Source: Prorocentrum cordatum (taxonomy: Eukaryota; Sar; Dinophyceae; Prorocentrales; Prorocentraceae). Taken from it: a stretch of 64,000 nt of DNA. The notes beneath the pieces are model-generated. The model was not told the DNA's origin. It saw only the letters and a list, made by a program, of their open reading frames with translations, and ran no database searches. Numbering within the stretch: position 1 is the first letter of the stretch; each line of letters opens with the position of its first letter. The stretch covers positions 403,697 to 467,696 of the forward strand of contig CAUYUJ010011259.1 of assembly GCA_963575745.1 (NCBI GenBank), written 5' to 3'. This document shows, in pieces, positions 50,801-63,264 of the stretch. The position numbers and the translations under genes were made by a program.

Positions 50801-51049
50801 CAAGGGAGTGGCCCCAAGATCAAAGCTGATGTCAATTCAGCCGTTTCCCCAAACAGTGCTTGCATTTAGGGTTTGTTGTTTATGTTCTAAGGAACTGAGC
50901 ATGGGGGTCGGTATGGCAGCTACGTTGTCGCCTTCGCCGCCCCGTCGCCGCCTCGTTGCCGCCCGTCGTCTGGGCCTGGAGGTCGGTCTGGCAGCTACAT
51001 TGTCGCCGTCGCCGCCCTGTCAGACTGAACAACAGAGATTGCACCTCGT

Positions 51050-52350
51050 CGGTTCTCCTTTCTAAACAGAGAATAAGCTCTACCCACCCTTGGGATTATC
51101 GACACTTTTTTTCGCATTGCAATTTGCATGTGGTTCTGCCCCACCGTCCATCCTAAGTATGAATTCGTACCATCCCAGCCCAGACGGTATCGCCCCCCCC
51201 CGTCATCCTCTGCCAAAAAATGAACGCGCATTCGTAGAGAAAGGATCATTAGTTGTCAAAAACCCCCAGCAAAAAAATTGACGAAGTGCACGCGCGCGTC
51301 GTCGCGAGCGCATGCCGAAATCTATCAACAACTCGGTTCCGTAAGGATTTCAAAATCGAGTGTCTAACAAAAAACATGGCTTCGCAACACGGATTTTCAA
51401 ACAAAAAACTTGCGCGCACGATCTTGCGAAATCCTTTCTTCTTTCTTATATTTAAAAATGTTCAGGATTTTCGCAGACTGCTACCAAACGAGCTTCGAGC
51501 GCGCGCATGTCGAGATCGTTCGAACGCCCTTGCGCGCGTGCCGTCGCGAGAACCCTTTTGCAAAAAGAAACGGGACGAAATGAGCGCGCGCGTCGTCGCA
51601 CGCGCATGCAGACATCCGTCAAAAACCTTCGGTGCCGTAGCGATTTCAAAACCGAGTGTTCGAAAAACCTACAAAATCACATGGTTTCGCAACATTAGTT
51701 TTCAAAAAAGCGTGCGCTCGCGCTCTTGCGAATTCTTGAGGAAATTATGCGGTTTTCCGACGTGTTCATTGAAATCTGGCGCCGCATGCAGACATCATTT
51801 ACACGCCCTTGCGCGCGTGCTGGGGGGTACGACCCGTGTTAATTTAAACAATGCGGGCAACTCGGCCGCGCGCGCATGTCGAACACTTTCCAAAACCTTC
51901 ATCACCGACGCGAGGACGCCATCATCGTCGCCGGCGTGATCAGCATCGGCGACCGCATTGGCCGCGCCGTCGCCGTCGTCGTCAACATGGTCACCAACAT
52001 CGCGACGATCGTCATCGTGTCTACCGTTGTCGGCGTTGCCGTGATACCGCGCCCGCCCACGTCGCCGAGTCGCAGCGAAGTGCCCGCTAGAATGTCCCCA
52101 GAAATCAGCGCCGCCGTGGCCGCGTCGGTCGCGCCAAACTAGTTGGCCGCTGCGCGCGCGGTTGGGTTGGCGCGGCCGCAGAGATGGACCAGTTGACGCC
52201 AAGCACTCATCGCAATCACCACCGCCTGGGTTTTGCAAACCAAGTTGCGGGTGGGTGGGTGGGTGGGACGTTCGCAAGAGCATGGGATGTGTCACCTCGT
52301 TTGTTAAGATCGATTGCACCCCATAGCTTTTCCTTTCTGGAATAAAACAT
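51050..52350 (+). repeat. LR unit E
   Basis: GGTTCTCCTTTCTAAACAGA and GTCCATCCTAAGTATGAATT through GCGCGCGTCGTCGCGAGCGC, TGCTACCAAACGAGCTTCGA, CATCACCGACGCGAGGACGC, GCGCCAAACTAGTTGGCCGC and GCAAACCAAGTTGCGGGTGG. Confidence 0.85.
51876..52142 (+). other. Hydrophobic open frame in LR unit E
   Basis: 88 codons: GVISIGDRIGRAVAVVVNMV, TNIATIVIVSTVVGVAVIPR and ending AASVAPN before a stop. It aligns with the frame of units B, D and F. Best-preserved example. Single hydrophobic stretch followed by a PRPP-SPSRSEVP hinge. Confidence 0.28.
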
Positions 52351-53990
52351 AAGTAGTATATTATATCCCCCCATGGGATTTGCCGTTCCCCTTTTCGTAT
52401 TGCAATTTGCATATGATCTGGCCCCATCGTCCATCCGAAATATGAACTCATACATCCCAGCCCAACATGTACCGGCCCTCTTGGCAAGTTTTTGCGAAAA
52501 CAAAAACTATGCGCGCACACTCGTTTATCAATACTCACAAGTTTCCAAGAACCCCTTGCAAAAATACAAGACGAAATGCACACGAGCGCGTCGTCGCGCA
52601 CGAATGCCGAAACCTGTCAAAAAATCGCGTCGTCGCAAAAGTTTCAAAATCGGGTGTCCCAAAAACAAATAAAAACACAGGTTTCGCAACACGGATGCTC
52701 AAAAAAAACTTGTGCGCTTTACTTGCGCTTTTTCGCCTGATGATGATTTTTCCTTGTCTTTAGGATCAAACTGCTTCGAATATTCGTTGTCGTTCTTTTT
52801 TTTTCTTGGATTTTATTTAGGCTCGATGCGGTTTCCGCTTTATTTTTTTTTTTTCTCAACTTCCGTCGGATAGGCTCTAGTTTTCTTGGACCGCTATTTT
52901 TTTCTTTCATGCTTGACGGAGTCTTTTTCTTTGGTGTATTGCAATTATTTTCGTATTTATGTTTTTTTCCTTTCCTTTTTTTTTTAGGCATGATTGATTT
53001 TTTGTGCGATTTCTTAAGGAAACTTCCGAGTATTCAACAGAAAATGCTACCAAACGGGCTTCGCGCGCGCATGTCGAGATGGTTCGAACGCCTTCGCGCG
53101 CGTGCCGTCGCGAGAATATTCTGCAACAGAAAAGTCGAAGTGCACGTGCGCGTGTCGGCGCGTGCGCATGCCGAAATCCACCAAAAAACCTTCGGAATCG
53201 TAACGATGTCAAAACCGAATCTCCAAAACAAACATACAAAAACGTATGGCTTCGCAACACCAATGGTCAAAAAATCGTGCGTTCGCGCTCTCGCGAAATT
53301 TTGGGGAAACCATCGGCTTTTCAACATGTTCATGGAATTCTGCCAAATGGACTTATGGCGCCGCATGCCGACAGCATTTACGCGCCCTTGCGCGCGTGCT
53401 GGGAGGAGCACGACCCCTGTCAAATAAAACCATGCGGGCCACTCTCGCGCGTCGGCCGCGCGCGCATTTCGAATTTGTTCCAAAACCTTCACCGGCGATA
53501 GAACGCTGTCATCGTCGTGGGCGTGATCAGCACCGACGCCGCACTGGCCGCGCCGTCGTCGTAGTCAACATGGCCACAAGCATCGCTACTACCATCATCG
53601 TGTCTACCGTTGTCGGCGTTGCCGTGATACCGCGCCCGCCCAAGTCGCCGAGTCGCAGCGAAGTGCCCGCTAGGATGCCCCCAGCGGTCAGCGCCACCGC
53701 GGCCGCGTTGGGCGCGCCAAACTAGCTGGTCGCCGCGCGCGCGTGCTTGGGTTGGCGCGGCCACAACAATGTGCCAGCCAGCGCGAAGCAGTCATCGCAA
53801 TCGCCGCCGCATGGGTTGTGCAAACCAAATTGCGGGGGGGTGGGTGGAACGTTCGCAAGAGCATGGGATGTGTCAACTCGTTTGTTAAAACACGTTGCAC
53901 CACACAGATTGCACAACACAGGTTGCACCACATCGATTGCTCCACATAGGTTCTTTTTGCCAAACAGAATCTGGGATCTACTCCCCCCCT
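52351..53990 (+). repeat. LR unit F
   Basis: Repeats the unit E block order, with an AT-rich insert (52740-53000) containing TTTTTTTCTTGG and TTCTTTGGTGTATTGCAATT segments that other units lack. It ends in GCACCACACAGATTGCAC repeats. Confidence 0.82.
53520..53725 (+). other. Hydrophobic open frame in LR unit F
   Basis: Reads AVVVVNMATSIATTIIVSTV, VGVAVIPRPPKSPSRSEVPA and ending AALGAPN before a stop. Same frame as units D and E, but the N-terminal part is shifted in frame. Confidence 0.22.
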
Positions 53991-55156
53991 AGTTGATGGG
54001 TTCCCCTTGGGATAGTACACATTACCAGCGATGATGCCCCATCGTTACTCGTACTATCCCAGCCAAACCAGTACCCCCCCCCCCCTTTTTCACCCATGTC
54101 AAATAATACAATGCGCGCGCACTCGTTTATAAAAAATCATCCGTGGTCAGTCGCTCTTTTTTTGGGGGGAAAGAGGTCCACACGCGCGCGGCGTCGCGCG
54201 CGCATGCCGGAATCCTCGAAAGAACCTGTTTGGATTCAAGATCGAGGTTTCCGAAGGTAATAAAAACAATGAATTCGCAACAGGGTTTTCAACGGAAAAA
54301 TTGCCCGAGCGTTCTTATTAATTCTCAGAGCATCCATCGGTTTTGGTTTATCATATTCGGCACATGCGACCAAGCGGGCTTCTCACGCGCGCATACCGCG
54401 ATCTTTCGAACACCCGCGCGCGCGCGCTGGGGGGACACGACCCATGCCGAATAACACAATGCGGGCCACTCGCGCCCAGCGGCCGCGCGCGCATGTCGAA
54501 ATCCTTCCAAAACCTTCATCACCGACACGTGGGCACCATCACCGTCATCGGGGTGACCAGCATCGGCGCCGTCATTGGCCTTTTCCATCATCATCGCCAC
54601 CAGCATCTTTACTAGCATCATCTTGTCTGCCGTTGTCGACGTCGCCATTATACCGCGCCCACCCGAATTTCCGACTCGCATTGAAATGCCCGCGTGTAAC
54701 CGCGGCCTGTGAGACGCGCTGGGAAGTCCCCATCGGTCAGCGCCACCGCGGCCGCGCCAGTCGCGCCAGACTAGTTGGCCGCTCTGCGCGCGAGCTTGCG
54801 CGCGCTAGCGCGGCCACAGCAATGCGCCAGCGAGCGCGAAGCAATCATCGCAATCGCCGCCGCATGGGTTGTGCAAACCGAGTTGCCGGCTGGTGGGTGG
54901 CATGGGCATTGGAGTTGACACTTCAGCATCGAACATCAACTACTTACACGACATGGATTTACTCCGCATGGGGTGCACAACATAGATTGCCCCACACAGA
55001 TTGCACCACATATATGATCCCACGTCCATTGCGCACCATCGATTGCGCAACCTGCTGTGCAACACATACACTGCACCAAATAGATTGCGCCGCATATATT
55101 GCACAACGCATATTGCTAGAAACACAATGTTTTTGCGGCCCACGCTGGCTAACATC
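53991..55156 (+). repeat. LR unit G with 3' boundary
   Basis: ACGCGCGCGGCGTCGCGCGC, CATCACCGACACGTGGGCAC, CGCGCCAGACTAGTTGGCCG and a long TTGCACCACAT tail. It ends with GCGGCCCACGCTGGCTAACA at about 55135-55154, matching the end of unit C at 5280. Confidence 0.83.
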
Positions 55157-55895
55157 TTCTTCTACTGGAGGCGGCTTCCAGGCCCCTGGACCGTCAGAAA
55201 AGTACTGGGGAGGCCTAGCGGCGGGTGCCGCCGACCCTGGAGGGGGACGGCGACGACGACGGTGGCGGCAGCGGCGCTCGAGCTTTTCTTGGGGCTCTCT
55301 TAGGAGCCTCTTGGGCTCTGTTAGGGCTTGTGCTGGGGCCGAGGCCGAGGCTGGGGCCACGGCTGGGGGCCGGAGCCAGGGCCCGTGGGGACGAGGCATT
55401 TGTTGAAAGAGCGCCAAATTGCACTCCCGGACGTAGGACGGACAGTTGAAGACCTGGTTTCTTGCGCCCCCTCCAACATACAAGCGAACAAAAGATGAGA
55501 GGGAAACATCAAGCAGTAGAGGGGGGGCACGGAAAGAGTGGGCAGGAGTGGAGCTGAGAAGCGGAAAGTGGAGGAGCAGAAGGGGGGAATAAGATGATGA
55601 CGTGGGAAGCCAATGCCAGAGCGGTCTTTGGGACCGCCCGCTCCAGCGTTACAGATCATCGCAGCCGCTACACAGCAACAAATATATGCACGAGGACTCG
55701 GTCCGCGTGCAGTTGCATGTTTGGCTAGCTGCACAGCTGCAACCGCACAGCTCGCTCGTGGTTTTGCGTTGCAGCTATTTCGTGATAGCCATGTCTTGGC
55801 TACACCGCAGGTTTCTCGAAGATGACATCTGACAGCGACGCATCTCAGTTTCATTGTCGCATGGACTCTCCCCAGGCGCGATATATTTTCATCAC
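55157..55895. other. No gene found
   Basis: Ordinary DNA. A GGGGCCGAGGCCGAGGCTGG patch near 55335. Frames of 60-175 codons overlap on both strands without domains. Confidence 0.5.
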
Positions 55896-56015
55896 GTGGA
55901 TCCCCCGAGCTCTGGACCCCTTCCCTGGTCGTGGATTTTCATCCCGAACCGTTTCTGACGCTCCCGGGGCTTGGTAAGGGCCCAGGGAGGCCGAGAATGA
56001 CCGAACATGTCCCGT
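55896..56015 (-). repeat. IR-K copy e, minus orientation
   Basis: Reverse complement of the IR-K blocks: TCTGGACCCCTTCCCTGG, TTTTCATCCCGAACCG and GGGCCCAGGGAGGCCGAGAA. Confidence 0.65.
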
Positions 56016-56065
56016 CGTTTTGTTTCGCAAGTCGAGTACGTCGGGGCGTGTCCGCCGAATGGAGC

Positions 56066-56370
56066 GCCGATGAGGAGGAGGAGGAGGAGGAGGAGGAGGG
56101 AGGGGAGGAGGAGGAGGAGGAGGAGGGAGGTAGGAGGAGGAGGAGGAGGAGGAGGAGGGGCAGGAGGAGGGAGGAGGAGGAGGAGGAAGGAGAGGGAGGA
56201 CGAGGACGAGGAGAAGGAGAAGGAGAAGGAACAGAAGGGAGGAGAAGGAGGAGGAGGAGGAGTAGGAGGAGGAGGAGGAGGAGGAGGAGGAGGGAGGAGG
56301 AGGAGGAGGACGAGGAGAAGGACGAGGAGGAGGAGAAGAAAAGGAAGGAGGAGGAGGAGGAGGAGGAGCA
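56066..56370 (+). repeat. Purine tract (GGA)n
   Basis: GAGGAGGAG with GGACGAGGAC and AAGGAGAAGG variants, very few pyrimidines. Confidence 0.94.
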
Positions 56371-56449
56371 GCGTTCCTCCTCGAAGCCGCGCCCAGCCGC
56401 AGCGGCGGGAGGGGGCAAGAGGACCTCCACGCACCCAGGCGCTCCCCCA

Positions 56450-56657
56450 AGAACGCCGACGCCGACGACGGCCGACGCCGACGCCGGACGCCGACGCCGG
56501 GACGACGACGACGACGACGACCGACGTGACGGCCGGAAAGAGACGACGAGACGGACGAACGACGACGACGAAACGACGAGGCCGACGGCAGCACCCAGAC
56601 GACGCGACGGCGGGACGGCGGGCCGACGAAATACGAATGCAAGGGCTCCGCCAGCCT

Positions 56658-56697
<40 letters not shown>

Positions 56698-56727
56698 ACA
56701 CCGACGCCGACGGCCGACGCCGGCGGA

Positions 56728-56762
<35 letters not shown>

Positions 56763-56772
56763 ACGACGACGC

Positions 56773-56808
<36 letters not shown>

Positions 56809-57692
56809 CGACGACGACGACGACGACGACGACGACACCGACGGAGCAGGCGCCGACGACGACTACGACGCCGACGCCGACGCCGACGGCCGACGGCCGA
56901 CGGACGACGGCCGACGCCGACGCCGACGGCCGACGGCCGACGGCCGACGGACGACGCCGACGCCGACGCCGACGCCGACGGCTCGACGCCGAACGAGCCG
57001 ACGCCTGACGGGCCGACGCCGACACGACGACGACGACACGCCGACGAACGACGACGAACGACGTCGACGCGCCCGCGACGCCGACCGGCGGAGACGGCTG
57101 CCGACGAGACGATGCAGGCACGCCGTCCGACGAACGAAGACGAAGACGACGACACGGCGACGAGGCGACGAAAGCCGACGCCGACACCGACGAGGCCACG
57201 GCCGGCGCCGACGGACCGCCACCGACGCCGACAAAGGACCGACATGCCTGACGCCGGACGACGACGACGACGACGACGGCCACCGACGACGAGACTACGG
57301 ACGACGCCGGGACGGCCCGCCTTTCCGCCGCGACGACCGACTCGCCGGACGACGACGCGTAGTACGTACGCACGACGGGGCCGACGCCCACGCCGACGGA
57401 GACGACGCAAGCACGAACGACGACGGCCGACGACGACGGACGATGGCCGACGCCGAACAGACGGCTGCCGACGGACGACGGCCGAACGACGGAATACCGC
57501 GACACGCGCCGACGCGACGGGGTTCCGCGCCGACACCCCGACAAACTTACCAACCGGTCCGACAACCCCGACGCCGGAACGCCGAAACGACGACGACGAC
57601 GACGACGACACGACGACGAACGACGACGACGACGACGACGGCACCGACGCCGCCGACGGCGGCGACGGCGGTGACGAAGACGATGCAGGCGC

Positions 57693-57746
<54 letters not shown>

Positions 57747-57788
57747 CCGACGGACGACGGCCGACGGCCGACGCCGACGCCGACGCCT

Positions 57789-57840
<52 letters not shown>

Positions 57841-57956
57841 CACCGACGACGCCGACGGTGGCGATGGCGGCGACAAAGGCGATGCAGGCGCCGCCGCCGA
57901 CGACGACGCCGCCGTCGACGACGACGACGCCGACGCCGACGGCCGACGCCGACGGA

Positions 57957-57987
<31 letters not shown>

Positions 57988-57989
57988 GA

Positions 57990-58062
<73 letters not shown>

Positions 58063-59014
58063 ACTCGCCGACGGGTCCGACTCTCGACGACGAACGGACG
58101 ACGACGATCCCAGACACGCCGACGCCGACGCCCGACGGCCGCGGCCGACTGCCGAACTGCCGAACGCCGACAAAAACCGACGCCGACCGCCGAACGTCAA
58201 CGTGAAGCCTACGACATCTGTATCCCGGCGCGGGAAAACGGATGACAACGACGACGGACGACGACGACGACGAAGAGCGACGACGACGAACGGACGACAC
58301 GAACGACAAAACGACGAGACGACAGACAACGACGACGAAAGAGCAAACGACGCCGACATCGTACGCGCGCCGACGCGGCGACGGCTGCGATTGACGAACG
58401 ATGCAGAGGCGCCGCCGCCGGGCGACGGCCGGACGACGACGCCGCGCGGCGCCGACGGACGGCCGACCGCCGAGAGGATGATGGTGGCACGAACGACGAC
58501 GACCGCAACAGCCGCGACGGTACGCCGATGACGACGACTGAAACGACGGACGACGGAGACGAGGACGGGGGCCGACGACGAAGACGAAAACCGACGACGC
58601 CGAGAACGGCAGCGGCGGCGACGGACGTACGATGCCCAGTGTGATAATATCCGCCATCGACGAACGACGAAGCCGAGACTGGCCTACGAACGACCGACGA
58701 CTGTCGACGACAACGCCGACGAGACGACGGGGCCGACGACCGACATACCGATTATGCCGATGCCGACGCCGACGGGACGGACGGCCGAACGAGGTGGGCC
58801 GACGGAGTGGGGACTGGCCGACGCGACCCGACGGGGGTGAGGGCCGACGGCAGCCGACGACCGATGCCGACGCGACGCCGACTCCGACGCCGACGCCGAC
58901 GACGACGACGACGACGGACGAGGGACGACGACACCGACGACGACGGCGACGGCGACGGCGACGACGACGCCGACGACGACGCCGACGCCGACGACGACGA
59001 CGACGACTACACCA

Positions 59015-59056
<42 letters not shown>

Positions 59057-59062
59057 TCGACG

Positions 59063-59096
<34 letters not shown>

Positions 59097-59227
59097 TGCA
59101 CCGACGACGACGGCGGCGACGACGCCGATGCAGGCGCCGACGCCGACGCTGACGCCGACGCCGACTCTGGCGCTGACGCCGACGCTGGAGCCGATGCCGA
59201 CGCCGCCGTCGACGACGACGCCGACGC

Positions 59228-59267
<40 letters not shown>

Positions 59268-59361
59268 CGACACCGCCGACGCCGCAGCGCCGCCGACGCC
59301 GCCGACGCCGACGCCGACACCGACACCGATGACGACGACGACGACGGACGACCGGAACGGA

Positions 59362-59392
<31 letters not shown>

Positions 59393-59621
59393 CGACGGCC
59401 GACGGCCGACGCCCACGCCGATGCCGTCGCCGACGCCGACGACGACGCCGACGGCCGACGCCGACGCCGATGCCGCCGCCGACGACGACGACGCCGCCGA
59501 CGACGGCCGACGACGACGCCCACGACGACGCCGACGCCGACGCTGCCGACGCCGACGCCGACGACAACGACGTCGACGACGACGCCGACGCTGACGCCGA
59601 CGACACCGACGACGACACCGA

Positions 59622-59684
<63 letters not shown>

Positions 59685-59753
59685 CGACGCCGACGAGGCT
59701 GGACGGCGCCGACGACGAAGCCGACGGCCGACGGCCGACGCCGACGCCGACGA

Positions 59754-59809
<56 letters not shown>

Positions 59810-59810
59810 C

Positions 59811-59847
<37 letters not shown>

Positions 59848-60261
59848 ACCGACGACGACGGCGGCGACGACGCCGATGCAGGCGCCGACGCCGGCGCCGA
59901 CGCCGACGGCCAACGCCGACGCCGACGCCGACGCCGACGGCCGACGGCCGACGCCAACGCTAATGCCGACGCCGACGTCGACGCCGACGACAACGACGCC
60001 GCCGCCGCCGACGACGACGATGACGACGACAACGACGGACGGACACCGCGACGCCGGAACGGCGGCGTGGCGGCTGGATTGGCGGCGACAACGCCGATGG
60101 CAGGACAGGCGCCGCGACGCCGACTAGGCGGCGGACGCCGACGACGAACACGACGGCCGACGGCCGGACGCCGACGCCGAACAACGACGCCGACGCCGAC
60201 GCGACGCCGACACCGACACCGACGACGACGCCGACGCCGACGACGGCACCGACGACGACGA

Positions 60262-60298
<37 letters not shown>

Positions 60299-60738
60299 AC
60301 CGACGACGCCGACGGCGGCGATGGCGGCGACGACGACGATGCAGGACAGGCGCCGCCGCCGACGCCGACGCAGACGACGACGACGACGACGACGCCGACG
60401 ACGACGGCCGACGACGACGGCACCGACGACGCCGACGGCCGACGGCCGACGGCCGACGGCCGACGCTGACACCGACGCCGACGCCGACGCCGACGACGAT
60501 ACCGACGATACCGACGATACCGACGATACCGACGCCGACGGCGACGACGACGACGACGACGACGTCGACGACGACGACGGCGGCGACGGCGGCGACGAAG
60601 ACGATGCAGGCGCCGCCGCCGACGACGACGACGACGACGGCGACGACGACCCTTGGCCGACGGCCGACGCCGACGCCGACGCCGACGATATCGACGACGC
60701 AGACGCCGACGCAGACGACAACGACGACGTCGACGACT

Positions 60739-60790
<52 letters not shown>

Positions 60791-60826
60791 AAGCGGCGAC
60801 GACGACGATGCCGACGCCGACGACGA

Positions 60827-60858
<32 letters not shown>

Positions 60859-61205
60859 AACGACGGACGACGACGGACGGACGACGGACACGGACGACGC
60901 CGACGTCACGCCGACGCCGACGCCGACACCGACGCCGACGGCGCGACGACGACGACGACGACGCGACGACGAACGACGACGGACGGACGCGGCGGCGGCG
61001 GCGACGACGCCGATGCACGGCGCCGACGCCGACGCCGACGACGATGACAGGGCCGACGACGACGGCCGCAGACGACAGACGACGCCGACGACGACGACGA
61101 CGACGAAGACCACAACGACGGGACGCCGCGACGCCGACGCCGACGCCGACGCGGGACGCCGCGATGAGGCTCCGACGCCGACAACGACGCCGACGACGAC
61201 GACGG

Positions 61206-61237
<32 letters not shown>

Positions 61238-61430
61238 CGTGCGACGGTCGGCGACGGCGGCGACGAAGGGACGATGGCAGGCGCCGCCGCCGACGCCGAC
61301 GCCGACGGACGATGCAGGCGCGACGCGACGCCGGACTGCAGACGCCGACGGCCGACGCCGATCGCCGACGCCGACGCCGACGGCCGACGACGACGCCGAG
61401 CGACGACGACGCCGACGCCGACGCCCAGAC

Positions 61431-61463
<33 letters not shown>

Positions 61464-61469
61464 CCGCCG

Positions 61470-61503
<34 letters not shown>

Positions 61504-61559
61504 ACGACGACGACAGCGAACGACGGGACGACGACGGACGACGCGACGCCGAAGCCGAA

Positions 61560-61597
<38 letters not shown>

Positions 61598-61730
61598 CCG
61601 ACGCCGCCGCCGACGCCGGCCGACGCGGACGCCGAACGCCCACGCCGACGCCGACGACCCCAAACCCGACGACGACGACGGACGGACGACGAGACGACGA
61701 CGAGAACGACGTCGGACGACTCGACGACGC

Positions 61731-61803
<73 letters not shown>

Positions 61804-61804
61804 T

Positions 61805-61871
<67 letters not shown>

Positions 61872-61905
61872 CCGCCGACGCCGCCGCCGCCGCCGCCGCC
61901 GACGC

Positions 61906-61966
<61 letters not shown>

Positions 61967-61985
61967 CAGAGGCGAGGACAAGGAG
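56450..61985 (+). repeat. 5.5-kb GAC/GCCGAC satellite
   Basis: Composite of (GAC)n, (GCCGAC)n and (GGCCGAC)n. A longer marker, GGCGGCGACGA then GATGCAGGCGCCG or close variants, recurs near 57111, 57681, 57881, 58400, 59127, 59875, 60338, 60603, 61012, 61272 and 61311, showing that the array grew from a higher-order unit. Open frames of 300-1174 codons on both strands are Asp/Ala/Thr- or Ser/Ala/Arg-rich and not credible proteins. Confidence 0.95.
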
Positions 61986-62480
61986 AGGAGAAGGAGGAGG
62001 AGGAGGAGGAGGAGGAGGAGGAGGAGGACGGGGACGAGGACCAGGAGGAGGGCGGCGAAGGCGAGCACGAGGGCGAGGGCGAGGGCGAGCAGGGCGCAGC
62101 CAGAGGGGAGCCCCCGCCCACCCGCGACAGAGCCCCCTCCGCTGCGGCCGCGCGCGCGAGAGAGAGAGAGGGAGAGAGGAGGAGGGGCCCGACAGGCGCA
62201 GCCGCTGGGCGCGGCGCTGCCGCCCAAGTCCGGAGGGGGGCCGACAGGAGGAGGCCGAGGAGGAGAAGGAGGGCGAGGACGAGGAGGGAGGGAGGAGGGT
62301 GGGGAAGAGGACGACGTAGCAGGACGGCATGGGAGTAGGGAGGAGGACGACGTGGGAGGACGACGCGAGAGGAAGAGGGAGGAGGAGGAGGAGGAGGAGG
62401 AGGAGGAGGAGGAGGAGGAGGAGGAAGAGGAGGAGGAGGGGGGAAGAAGAGGACGAGGAGGTGCTCAGGGCAGACCCATC
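61986..62480 (+). repeat. Purine tract (GAG)n with GC-rich islands
   Basis: GAGGAG runs at 61990-62030 and 62370-62450 flank a GC-rich island with a (GA)n run near 62157-62180. Confidence 0.9.
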
Positions 62481-62967
62481 GCCCCTCTCCACGGGCGCTT
62501 TCCTCCTGCTCCTTCTCCTGCTGCTGCTCTCGCGCTAGACGCTTGATTATCCGTCGCGCTCCACCGCGTTTCCCGGGCGGTGGGGCAGGTAGCAAATCAC
62601 GGATGACTCCGCTCGTCTTCGATCGAACGCGCATCGGCGAATAGCACCCACCAGCGCCCAACGGATGCGCGCGAGGGAGGTGCACTGTGCCCGATCTGCG
62701 CGCGCTGGGGCGCGCGCAGATCGGGCGCCATCGGGGGTGGCCGAGAGCTCCCGCGAGTTGCCCTCCGAGGGCGGCGGCTCCGCACGCGCTCCACAGCAGG
62801 GGCTGCCACGGCCCCGGCGGCGAGCGGGGACCGCCACAGCCCCGACGGCCTCGCACGGCGCTCCACGGCGCTCCACGCAGCCCCGACGGCAAGCAGGGAC
62901 CCTGCCACGGCCGGCGGGCGCGTCGACGGAGAGGCCCGCCCGCCAGCAGGGGCCCCACGTCGCAGCC
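62481..62967. other. GC-rich, perfect 17-bp hairpin
   Basis: GCCCGATCTGCGCGCGC (62689-62705) is followed after TGGG by its exact reverse complement (62710-62726). It could be a minimal foldback or transcript stem. No gene recognised in the interval. Confidence 0.75.
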
Positions 62968-63062
62968 TGAAGTCGGGCCTGTCCCTCCACAGGGGGAATG
63001 TTCAAAAATAGCTAAAAAAAAATATCTGGGGACTATTTTTTGGAGCACTTTTTGGCCACTCA
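62968..63062. mobile_element. TIR-A copy, right end missing
   Basis: TGAAGTCGGGCCTGTCCCTC then CACAGGGGGAATG, and the AT-rich core with TCTGGGGACTATTTTTTGGA. The element breaks off into (CACT)n at 63057-63080. Confidence 0.8.
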
Positions 63063-63264
63063 CTCACTCACTCACTCACTCATGCCATACGCCGGAGCGC
63101 GTGGGCGAAAAAATGACAAGGCCAGCCGATTCTCACCGCTGTTGTATTCCCAAGTAAAGACCAGGGAAAAAAACACAAGGCCAGCCAGACTGTTTTTGCC
63201 AGTTGGGAGTATTTCCCCAAACGGCTTGCTGAACGGGGGGGGCAGGTGTGATAGAAGCTAACTC

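Noticed and set aside
57443-62546. Asp/Thr/Ala-rich plus-strand frames, possible acidic calcium-binding proteins
   Set aside because: Pure triplet translation. No EF-hand loop spacing or signal peptide, and all three frames are open.
62689-62726. Perfect hairpin as a bacterial rho-independent terminator
   Set aside because: No T run follows, and the surrounding DNA is eukaryotic repeat sequence.
55851-63063. Minus-strand open frames of 737, 1174 and 979 codons
   Set aside because: They lie wholly or mostly within the GAC/GCCGAC satellite and GGA tracts. Composition is Ser/Ala/Arg/Pro with no globular segment, and the plus strand is equally open.
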